From contig CAMBXJ010000293.1 of the NCBI GenBank assembly GCA_945871455.1, forward strand, positions 1 through 5,919: a stretch of 5,919 nucleotides of DNA. Direction: 5' to 3'. The notes beneath the pieces are model-generated. The model made no database searches. It had not been told where the DNA came from and saw nothing but the letters and a program-made list of their open reading frames with translations. Source of the stretch: Asaia bogorensis (GTDB lineage Bacteria; Pseudomonadota; Alphaproteobacteria; Acetobacterales; Acetobacteraceae). The translations under genes were made by a program, and so were the position numbers. Shown piece by piece: positions 1-4,788 of the stretch; position 1 is the first letter of the stretch; each line of letters starts with the position of its first letter.

Positions 1-14
1 CAATCGCGCCGCAT
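1..14 (-). CDS. Start of a further minus-strand gene (cut by window edge)
   Basis: An ATG (complement of 12-14) shares one base with the TGA stop of the 52-aa gene (14-16), giving a TGATG junction typical of translationally coupled genes. Only four codons are visible (M-R-R-D) before the window ends, so no product can be named. A purine-rich AGGGGAA lies about 12 nt upstream, inside the preceding gene, which is a rather long spacing for a ribosome site. The overlap is the only real evidence; the ATG may be chance. Confidence 0.25.
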
Positions 15-172
15 CAACGCGCGGGTTCCCCTATCGACCCCTCTCGCCCCGGATGTCTGTGCGAGACTTCCGCCAGCAATGTCCAGATACGTTCGGGCTG
101 CATGGGCACGCTGGGGTCGTTGATCAACATGTCGAGCTCATCGAGTGTCTGGGCGATTTCGAATTCGGTCAT
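14..172 (-). CDS. Small acidic hypothetical protein, 52 aa
   Basis: The protein starts MTEFEIAQTLDELDML and ends GEPAR. It has no signal peptide or membrane segment. Residues 1-20 would form an amphipathic, acidic helix (E, D at regular spacing), followed by a short 'NDPSVPMQPERIW' stretch and a second helix 'TLLAEVSHR'. The composition is protein-like and soluble, and it looks like a small conserved alphaproteobacterial family, but I do not recognise a function. The start at 172 is chosen because GGAG (complement of 181-184) sits 8 nt upstream. The same frame stays open upstream to 424, but that part is antisense to the end of the 405-aa gene and is arginine-rich, so it was excluded. The gene lies 157 bp downstream of the 405-aa gene on the same strand, and its stop overlaps a possible next start. 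Confidence 0.68.
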   Translation of the reverse strand: MTEFEIAQTLDELDMLINDPSVPMQPERIWTLLAEVSHRHPGREGSIGEPAR

Positions 173-329
173 GCGGGGTGCTCCAGCTCCATGCCGGCCA
201 TTTGATTGGCTGAAAATGGCAATCGCGGGGCGACGGCACGGCATCACCATGGAATCGCGGAGGAGCAGCCGTTCTCGCGGTTGGGTTGCTGCCCCCAGGC
301 GCGCCGGTCGATAGCTCCGTCGTCTGGTA

Positions 330-1547
330 TCAGATCGACGACAGGATCGCCGGCGCCAATGCCTGCTCCTTGGCGGCCTGGTGGCTTGGGTTGCGGAAGC
401 GTATTTCACCCCCCGCCGGGGCATCCGAAGCGGGCAGGTCGAACAATTCCACGCGGGACGCGACGGATACGGCGACGACGGACCGCGCCACCTTGTCCGT
501 CAGAAATTGTCGGGTCTCGGCTTCCAGAGCCGGTTCCTGGCGCAATCGGCGCCACTCCGAGCGGTCGGTATCCTCGACAAACATGGCCAGGATCCCCGGC
601 CGTTCGCCGGACAGACGATCGGCGGTGAACGCTTCCATGCGCCGGCGGATCGCGGCGGCCACGCCGTTTTCAGACGCCGAACGGGCTGCCATCACGAACA
701 CGCTGTTCTCGGCGGCGGTCACGGCCAGATGGGCCTCGGGCCCGAATTGCTGGCGTAGCGATGTCAGCAGACCCGACTCATCCGCCTGCGCTCCGGCCAG
801 CAACAACGGGTCGAGGCGCAAGACGATCGCTTCGTCATGATCCTGACGCGTACGCGAATCGAGCAGGCTGCGAATCCGGCCATGCAAAACCGCCAGCTTG
901 TCGCCATCACCCGCCTTTCCGGTCAGGCCACCCCGCAGGCCCTGCGGCAAGGTCATCTTCAGGATGTAGCGGCCCGGGTGCCCGGACAGCCAGGTCTGCA
1001 AATCGGGGTCGATGCGATCGGCCAAACGGAACCAGGCGCCGCGATGCACGCCCCGTCCGTCCTCCGCCGAGACAACGTCGCAGGCGATCTCTGCTTCCAT
1101 CCCGTCACGTGACAGCAGCAGGTCGTAGCTCGCGTCCTGTTCCAGCCCCGCGAAGGTGACGTCGAACCCGCGTGATTGTTGCAGTTTGGCCGTATACATC
1201 TGATGAAACAGCGGGATCAGGGTCGCATCGCCGGACAGTGCCTGATGCAGCACGCGTTCCACGCCACGACGCACCGCACCACCGCGCGGGGCTGCCAGCT
1301 CGGCTATTTCGCCGGCCAGCGCGCCTAACCGACGTTCCGCCGCCGTCGGGTCACGTCGCAAGGGCCGACGCAGACGCTCGATCGCCAGTTCGACCGCGTG
1401 GTGCTGGCGCAATGCGATCCCGGCACGCGGGCCGGACGCCGCCATGTCGCGGATTTCAGTCAGCCGCCTGCCCCAGGCGGCAGCGCCCACCAAAGCAACG
1501 AAAGCGTTCAGGTCTCGGGGGGAAGTCGTGAGCTTGGAGATATGCAT
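330..1547 (-). CDS. Hypothetical protein, 405 aa, with a degenerate PD-(D/E)xK nuclease-like core
   Basis: No exact family is recognised. Residues about 45-105 are helical and rich in Arg/Glu/Ala. Residues 114-175 contain the most distinctive part: FHQMYTAKLQQSRGFDVTF, then YDLLL, then EAEIACDVVSAEDGRGVHR (151-169). From memory this resembles a group of PD-(D/E)xK-like proteins with a core of the type EVEVECKTISADKGRKIHR. In that alignment Asp142 keeps the D position, but the usual E-C-K reads A155-C156-D157, so the metal-binding Glu and Lys would both be lost. A C-terminal half (195-370) alternates strands and helices without a known motif. There is no signal peptide or transmembrane segment. 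ATG 1547 (MHISK) is preferred because upstream codons are basic and non-typical; ATG 1559 and 1577 and GTG 1604 are alternatives, and none has a good Shine-Dalgarno site. A promoter-like pair lies just upstream, so the mRNA leader would be very short. Coding status is near certain; the nuclease-like reading is tentative. Confidence 0.85.
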   Translation of the reverse strand: MHISKLTTSPRDLNAFVALVGAAAWGRRLTEIRDMAASGPRAGIALRQHHAVELAIERLRRPLRRDPTAAERRLGALAGEIAELAAPRGGAVRRGVERVLHQALSGDATLIPLFHQMYTAKLQQSRGFDVTFAGLEQDASYDLLLSRDGMEAEIACDVVSAEDGRGVHRGAWFRLADRIDPDLQTWLSGHPGRYILKMTLPQGLRGGLTGKAGDGDKLAVLHGRIRSLLDSRTRQDHDEAIVLRLDPLLLAGAQADESGLLTSLRQQFGPEAHLAVTAAENSVFVMAARSASENGVAAAIRRRMEAFTADRLSGERPGILAMFVEDTDRSEWRRLRQEPALEAETRQFLTDKVARSVVAVSVASRVELFDLPASDAPAGGEIRFRNPSHQAAKEQALAPAILSSI

Positions 1548-1568
1548 TGTGCGGTTCATCGGTCTGGG

Positions 1569-1588
1569 AAACCGCATTGAGGCGGTTT
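1569..1588. repeat. 7-bp inverted repeat spanning the putative -10
   Basis: AAACCGC (1569-1575) and GCGGTTT (1582-1588) are perfect complements around the 6-nt centre ATTGAG, which is the putative -10 of the minus-strand promoter. A third GCGGTT lies nearby at 1551-1556. It could be an operator for a dimeric repressor or a hairpin near the 5' end of the message. On the plus strand it is followed by a short T-run and superficially resembles a terminator, but there is no plus-strand gene to terminate. Confidence 0.45.
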
Positions 1589-1604
1589 TATACCCGACCG
1601 TCAA
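1576..1604 (-). promoter_or_regulatory. Candidate sigma70-type promoter for the 405-aa gene
   Basis: On the minus strand TTGACG (complement of 1599-1604, five of six consensus bases) is followed after exactly 17 bp by CTCAAT (complement of 1576-1581, a weak -10 with three of six matches). A TATAAA also lies in the spacer but has no -35 at the right distance. Transcription would begin about 1569, only 10-22 nt before the candidate ATGs, which fits the absence of a Shine-Dalgarno site. The weak -10 makes this tentative. Confidence 0.4.
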
Positions 1605-1866
1605 GCTTGGTTATTCGGCCGAGCAGTGCGGGATCGGGCGAATGCCGGTGGTGGAGGCTGGGGGGTGGGGCCGATTTCATGTCCACGGACGCGCCCGGGA
1701 TCGGAGATTCGTGGGAGTCTCAACGGCATAAGATGGGCGGCCGTGAGAGGGGCAAAATCGTGGACGGCCGCCAATTATTTCCCTGCCCAGATCCGACGCG
1801 ACCGAGTCTGTACGTCATGTGCCGTCGCCGCCGCCCGTTTCCGCGCCAAACCGTCCAGGGCTTTAA
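1605..1866. other. Non-coding, decayed region upstream of the transposase relic
   Basis: No convincing gene is seen on either strand; the open frames here are arginine/proline-rich shadows of GC-rich DNA. It holds the far-upstream region of the 405-aa gene. It may also hold the left end of the insertion sequence whose transposase relic starts at 1867, but no terminal inverted repeat could be matched. The structured elements are the inverted repeat at 1736-1772 and a 17-nt palindrome at 1856-1872. Confidence 0.55.
1736..1772. repeat. 9-bp-stem inverted repeat
   Basis: GGCGGCCGT (1736-1744) pairs perfectly with ACGGCCGCC (1764-1772) around a 19-nt loop. It is followed on the plus strand by AATTATTT. 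The stem is strong, but the loop is long and the T content weak for an intrinsic terminator. It could be an operator, a decayed IS end, or a remnant terminator. Confidence 0.4.
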
Positions 1867-2070
1867 GCCCTGCTGGCGGAATTGTGCGGAGAGGTCGCCG
1901 CTTTGGCGCAGACGATCGCCGAACAGCGCGAAGCGATCGCGCGCCTGAAAGGCCTGAAGCGCCGCCCGAACATCAAACCGAGCGACATGAACAAGGGCAC
2001 CACGCCGGCGAAACCGCTCCCGGAGGCGAAGTGGCGCGGTCGAGGCAGGATCACGCCTCGGGTCACAGTC
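1867..2070 (+). pseudogene. N-terminal relic of an IS transposase (coiled-coil / 'LKGLK' type)
   Basis: The 68 codons read ALLAELCGEVAALAQTIAEQ and continue with REAIARLKGLKRRPNIKPSD, then MNKGTTPAKP and RGRGRITPRVTV. This matches the remembered N-terminus of a family of alphaproteobacterial transposases, with a coiled coil followed by E-I-A-R-L-K-G-L-K-G-(R/P)-P-x-I-K-P-S-G-M-(E/D)-K and then RGKVTPRVTVED. The family is often annotated simply as transposase or IS66-like. The relic is bounded by a TAA at 1864-1866, where the natural N-terminus should continue, and the family likeness stops at residue 68 (2070). The zinc-binding or DDE catalytic core is absent, so it cannot be active. A start such as TTG 1882 is open but has no meaning here. 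The same family's C-terminus is found at 4789-4958 in the same orientation. Confidence 0.75.
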
Positions 2071-2223
2071 TGTCGAGTACGCTGTCAGGCAGGCTTCCTC
2101 CAGTTCGATCAGCACGGGCGTCTCTCCCCGCGCCAGGGCCGCGAACACCCCATCGTGGTAGGCCGACGCCTTCGCGCCCCATGAAAGAGCCTTGTCCTCC
2201 ACGCGCCGAGACAGCGCGCTCAT
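2071..2223 (-). pseudogene. 5' fragment of an unknown gene truncated at the transposase relic
   Basis: An ATG at 2223, 12 bp after the stop of the racemase-like gene, opens a frame whose first 51 codons look like genuine protein: MSALSRRVEDKALSWGAKAS, followed by AYHDGVFAALARGETP and LIELEEACLTAYST. The mix of hydrophobic and charged residues is balanced and not Arg/Pro-rich. At 2071 the frame crosses into the antisense of the transposase relic and becomes Arg-rich, running on to a stop at 1720. The simplest reading is that the 3' part of a gene co-transcribed with the racemase-like gene was lost when IS sequence was joined here. There is no strong Shine-Dalgarno site (CGGA about 8 nt upstream). 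The original function is not recognised. It could also be a chance open frame. Confidence 0.45.
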
Positions 2224-2234
2224 ATGGGGTCCGA

Positions 2235-3023
2235 TCAGCGGCCAAGTAGGCTTCCGTAGCCCCTGATCGGCGTGTGCACGCCAGACAGGCGCAGGCATTG
2301 CCAGAGGCTGGCCTGGTTGGCTGAGATAACGGGGCGTCGCAGGTCCTGCTCCAATGCATCGAGGATACCGACGCAGCGGAACCCGGTGCCAGCGATAAGC
2401 ACGCCGTCGGCCTCGACGGGGCATGTCGCTCTGATCTGCGCGTAGAGCGGTTCGATTTCCTGCTCAAATCCCATGCCGTGCCCATAGAGTTCGCCAGGTG
2501 GCAGATCGCGCCATTTGCGACCGGGATCGTAGCGGTAGTAGCCGACCGGAGCGACACCCTGGTCGGCGTAGTAGCCCACGCCCGCCGCCACGGCCTGGTC
2601 GGCGAACCACGGAGGCAGCACCAGGAACGGCCGCCGCACCCCCGAAGCCCGGAGTGCCGAAACGCAGTCCAGTCCGTTTGTCGTGACACACGTGCCCGCG
2701 CCCAACATGGTGGCGAGCTGCGCCACCACGGCCTCGTCCCAACCCTTGCCACCCATTATACTGCTGGAACTATGGCCCACGACCACGGCTGAGAGGCGCA
2801 TCGCGGCGAATTGTTGGCAACCGCGAACGAGATCGTCTTCCAGTTCGACGCCGGAGCGGTCGTCGCGCCAGCGTGCCCAAGGAGCGCGGGCTGTGACGCG
2901 GGCAGCATGGACCGAGACGTTGGGCGGCAGCATCGCCCACCATTCGGCCTCGGGCACCGCTTCGTTGCCAACGATGAACATGCCGATGCGAGCCTGCCAG
3001 CCCCAGTTGTCTCTCTGCGCCAT
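2235..3023 (-). CDS. Asp/Glu racemase superfamily protein, arylmalonate decarboxylase / maleate isomerase-like, 262 aa
   Basis: The protein begins MAQRDNWGWQARIGMFIVGN, the usual start of maleate cis-trans isomerase/arylmalonate decarboxylase (AMDase) relatives, and has family length. The order of motifs fits: first-lobe loop VVVGHSSSSIMGG (80-92), TTNGLDCVSALRASGVRRP (114-132), second-lobe loop LIAGTGFRCVGILDAL (209-224), then ISANQASLWQCLRLSG (233-248) and the C-terminal RGYGSLL. In AMDase the second loop carries catalytic Cys188 (LSCGG) and in maleate isomerase both loops carry Cys. Here the corresponding residues are Ser85 or its neighbours and Gly212, so the usual thiols are missing; Cys217 lies five residues on. 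The substrate is therefore unknown, probably a small dicarboxylate. The start is ATG 3023, with GAGAGG (complement of 3033-3038) 9 nt upstream; in-frame GTG 3065 and ATG 3062 have no such site. The protein is cytoplasmic, with no signal peptide. It is transcribed divergently from the plus-strand operon at 3257. Confidence 0.85.
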   Translation of the reverse strand: MAQRDNWGWQARIGMFIVGNEAVPEAEWWAMLPPNVSVHAARVTARAPWARWRDDRSGVELEDDLVRGCQQFAAMRLSAVVVGHSSSSIMGGKGWDEAVVAQLATMLGAGTCVTTNGLDCVSALRASGVRRPFLVLPPWFADQAVAAGVGYYADQGVAPVGYYRYDPGRKWRDLPPGELYGHGMGFEQEIEPLYAQIRATCPVEADGVLIAGTGFRCVGILDALEQDLRRPVISANQASLWQCLRLSGVHTPIRGYGSLLGR

Positions 3024-3256
3024 GGACACCAACCTCTCGTCGCTTTTGCTGGCACCCAGCATCACCGTGCGCTGGGCAAGCGTCCAGGCCGCCGCGACCT
3101 GAACAGCAACCGCGGGGGCTGGCGCGCGGCAGCAGCGACTCGACCTTGCCGATGGACAACGCGCCGATCACGGCACTGGTGCACGCTTTGATGGGACATC
3201 ATGTTGAGCGACATGCTGCATGGCTCCATCCGCCAAGTCTGAGGGGAGAGATCACG
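3024..3256. promoter_or_regulatory. Divergent intergenic region between racemase-like gene and redox operon
   Basis: These 233 bp separate the minus-strand racemase-like gene from the plus-strand operon and must hold both promoters. On the plus strand, TTGATG (3188-3193) is followed after 17 bp by ACATGC, a poor -10, so no promoter is called firmly. No transcription-factor palindrome stands out. The minus-strand frame of the racemase-like gene stays open upstream of ATG 3023, but it lacks family resemblance there. Confidence 0.35.
3243..3248 (+). promoter_or_regulatory. Ribosome binding site for the Tat/intradiol-like gene
   Basis: GGGGAG ends 8 nt before ATG 3257 in a purine-rich run (GAGGGGAGAG). 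It decides the start: the frame is open upstream to ATG 3146, but only the start at 3257 puts the twin-arginine motif at residues 8-9. Confidence 0.8.
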
Positions 3257-3760
3257 ATGACCCAACCGCCGCAGGCCCGCCGTACCTTCCTTGCAAGTGG
3301 CGTCGGAGCCGCGCTGGTGACCGGCGTGTCCAGCCTCATCGCCCCGCTACGGGCGCAAAGCCTTGCCCCCACACCGACGATGCGGGGCGGCGCCAACAAT
3401 TATCTGCCCGGCGCGCGAATCGTGGAGCGCATCGGCGGCGGCGGCTTCTGGATGACCGGCACCGTTCGACGTGCCAGCGATGGCGCACCGCTCGCGGACG
3501 TGCGCATCCAGATATGGGCGCACACGACAGAAGGGTATGAGCGCGACCCGCAGAGTCACGGCGCCACGCTGACCGACGCGAATGGTGTGTTCAGGCTGGA
3601 AATGCCACAGATCGTGCCCGCCTTCGGCCAACCGCACGGACACCTCGCCTATGATGCGGAGTATGACGGCAAACGCTTCGAGACTGTCTTCCTTCGGCCG
3701 GTGATGGCTAGCGCGCGCGACACCAGCCTGAGCGCACATTTCGTCCTGCGGCCGGCGTGA
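3257..3760 (+). CDS. Tat-exported intradiol ring-cleavage dioxygenase-like protein, 167 aa
   Basis: Residues 1-33 form a twin-arginine signal: Q-A-R-R-T-F-L-A-S-G, a hydrophobic stretch (VGAALVTGVSSLIAPL) and a possible cut near LRAQ, so the folded protein is exported to the periplasm. The mature part resembles the beta-sandwich core of intradiol dioxygenases (protocatechuate/catechol 1,2-type): FWMTGTVRRASDGAPLADVR (64-83), then IQIWAHTTEGY (84-94), TDANGVFRLEMP (106-117) and QPHGHLAYD (125-133). Tyr94, His127 and His129 fit three of the four Fe(III) ligands. The second ligand Tyr, normally in a PGxY-like segment before the HxH, is not seen (IVPAF), and the Arg before HxH is replaced (GQPHGH). 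At about 134 mature residues it is much shorter than a catalytic dioxygenase subunit. Dioxygenase activity on catechols is therefore doubtful; a metal-binding or redox partner role is more likely. Its TGA overlaps the GTG start of the heme membrane protein by 4 nt, so the two are translationally coupled. Confidence 0.85.
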   Translation: MTQPPQARRTFLASGVGAALVTGVSSLIAPLRAQSLAPTPTMRGGANNYLPGARIVERIGGGGFWMTGTVRRASDGAPLADVRIQIWAHTTEGYERDPQSHGATLTDANGVFRLEMPQIVPAFGQPHGHLAYDAEYDGKRFETVFLRPVMASARDTSLSAHFVLRPA

Positions 3761-4389
3761 TCGGCGCGAAGACGGTGCGTGCGGTCCTGATCTGGGTGAT
3801 GCTCGCGGCTGCGCTGGCCGTGCCGGTCGTGGTGGCGGCGGCGAGTCCGGTGCTCGCATGGCGCGACCCGATCTATATCGCGGCCGGCTTCGCTGGCGTG
3901 GTTGCGCTCGGGTTGCTCCTGATCCAACCCTTGCTTGCGGGCGGATACTTGCCCGGTGTGCCCACGCAATTCGGGCGCCGGCTGCATGCCTGGGTTGGGG
4001 CCGGGCTCGTGGCAGCGGTGGTGCTCCACGTCGGAGCGTTGTGGCTGACCAGCCCGCCCGACGTTGTCGACGCGCTCCTTTTTGATTCGCCGACACCCTT
4101 TGCCCCCTGGGGCGTGGTCGCCATGTGGGCTGTGTTCGCGGCCGCACTCGTCGCCGCACTCCGCCGGCGGCTGCGACTGAGGCCAGTGGTCTGGCGCCTG
4201 TGTCACATGACCCTTGGAATCGTGATCGTCGCCGGGAGCATCGTTCACGCGATGCTGATCGAAGGGACTATGGGGTTGGCGTCGAAAGCGGCGCTATGCG
4301 TGCTGGTTCTGGCGGCGGTCACGAAGGTCGTGCTCTCTAAGCGGTTACTGGCCGACCTTCCCCGGATGATCGGGCGATCCAGCCACTGA
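3757..4389 (+). CDS. Ferric reductase-like bis-heme transmembrane protein, 210 aa
   Basis: Six hydrophobic helices are visible at about residues 7-30, 39-60, 77-97, 115-135, 148-168 and 174-194, the layout of the ferric-reductase-like membrane domain (FRE/NOX/MsrQ superfamily). Helix 3 carries His77 and His91 (RRLHAWVG…VLHVGALWL) and helix 5 carries His150 and His164 (LCHMTLG…IVHAMLIEG). Both pairs are H-x13-H, the classical spacing for two stacked b-type hemes that move electrons across the membrane. There is no FAD or NAD(P)H domain, so electrons must come from another donor such as quinol or a flavin reductase, as in MsrQ. Loops and the C-terminus are Arg/Lys-rich (RRRLRLR at 136-142), consistent with cytoplasmic sides. 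The start is GTG 3757, inside the upstream stop codon (GTGA); the next Met is at residue 15, within helix 1. The operon partner is the exported intradiol-like protein, its probable redox partner. Confidence 0.9.
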   Translation: MIGAKTVRAVLIWVMLAAALAVPVVVAAASPVLAWRDPIYIAAGFAGVVALGLLLIQPLLAGGYLPGVPTQFGRRLHAWVGAGLVAAVVLHVGALWLTSPPDVVDALLFDSPTPFAPWGVVAMWAVFAAALVAALRRRLRLRPVVWRLCHMTLGIVIVAGSIVHAMLIEGTMGLASKAALCVLVLAAVTKVVLSKRLLADLPRMIGRSSH

Positions 4390-4528
4390 TCCGCGATTGC
4401 GGCGGCGGTCCGACAGCCTCCCACGCCGCCCTCGCCTGCCGCGCGCCCTCCACGACGAGATCGGGCAAACATCGGGCCCGGCCGCCCAATCAAGCACAGA
4501 ATCCGCCAGCCGGACGGATCACCGGAAC
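4390..4528. other. Non-coding stretch after the redox operon
   Basis: No gene is seen on either strand. A small CCGC-GATT-GCGG hairpin (4391-4402) follows the stop but has no T-run, so no terminator is called. The stretch ends at the left inverted end of the MITE-like element. Confidence 0.5.
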
Positions 4529-4572
4529 TAATACCAACTGGCCGAAACAATGACCCACGGGCACTGCAAAGC

Positions 4573-4605
4573 CGTCATGGCGGGTGCAGACCCGCCATCC
4601 ACGCC
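4573..4605 (+). repeat. Left palindromic arm (REP-like) inside the MITE
   Basis: ATGGCGGG (4577-4584) pairs with CCCGCCAT (4591-4598) around TGCAGA, forming an 8-bp hairpin framed by CGTC and CCACGCC. The arm as a whole is an imperfect inverse copy of 4629-4659, so it can fold alone or with that arm. The GTCATGG…CCATCCACG layout is a familiar dispersed repeat in Rhodospirillales-type genomes (from memory). Confidence 0.7.
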
Positions 4606-4628
4606 TTGCGCTGTTGCAGCCCTGGTCA

Positions 4629-4659
4629 GGCGTGGATGCCGGCCTGCGCCGGCATGACG
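4629..4659 (-). repeat. Right palindromic arm (REP-like) inside the MITE
   Basis: ATGCCGGC (4636-4643) pairs with GCCGGCAT (4648-4655) around CTGC, an 8-bp stem framed by GGCGTGG and GACG. Its complement begins GTCATGCCGGCGCAGGCCGG and lines up with the left arm, including the shared CATCCACGCC end. Inner stem bases differ from the left arm yet each arm keeps its own pairing, which looks like compensatory change preserving the hairpins. Confidence 0.7.
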
Positions 4660-4788
4660 GGGAGGCGTTGACTGAAGAGTCAATCTTTCCGACGGCTGGT
4701 ATAACAAGACCCCTGGCCAACCAGGCAGAAGAGACACGCTTCCTCGTCACCCTGATCGCGCTCGACAAGGTCATGCTCGGGCTCAGCC

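Larger units (their letters stand above)
4529..4704. mobile_element. MITE-like element, 176 bp with 28-nt terminal inverted repeats
   Basis: The left end (4529-4556, beginning TAATACCAACTGGCCGAAAC) matches the complement of the right end (4677-4704, beginning TTATACCAGCCGTCGGAAAG) at about 20 of 28 positions without gaps. A direct TAA at 4529-4531 and 4702-4704 could be a 3-bp target duplication around TACCA…TGGTA; a TA duplication is equally possible because the ends read TA. The interior has no coding frame but two palindromic arms placed symmetrically: 16 nt separates the left end from the left arm, and 17 nt the right arm from the right end. Size, inverted ends and lack of a transposase fit a non-autonomous MITE mobilised in trans. 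It lies between the redox operon and a transposase relic. Confidence 0.65.

Noticed and set aside
286..840. Long plus-strand open frames opposite the 405-aa gene (also 381-758 and 761-1159)
   Set aside because: They are Arg/Ser/Pro-rich shadows in GC-rich DNA; the minus-strand frame has normal protein composition and covers the whole stretch.
1569..1590. Plus-strand intrinsic terminator (AAACCGC hairpin plus TTTTAT)
   Set aside because: No plus-strand gene precedes it, and it coincides with the start region of the minus-strand gene; a regulatory palindrome is a better reading.
1720..2424. A continuous 234-codon minus-strand open frame
   Set aside because: It is a chance join of three things: the antisense of the racemase-like gene's end, the 51-codon fragment, and the antisense of the transposase relic. 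Only the middle part looks protein-like.
3024..3065. Racemase-like gene starting at GTG 3065 or ATG 3062
   Set aside because: No ribosome site there, and the family-like N-terminus begins at MAQRDNWGWQARIG, which has GAGAGG 9 nt upstream.
3347..4248. Minus-strand open frames opposite the redox operon
   Set aside because: Very rich in Arg, Pro and His with no motif, while the plus strand shows clear Tat, HxH and heme-ligand motifs.
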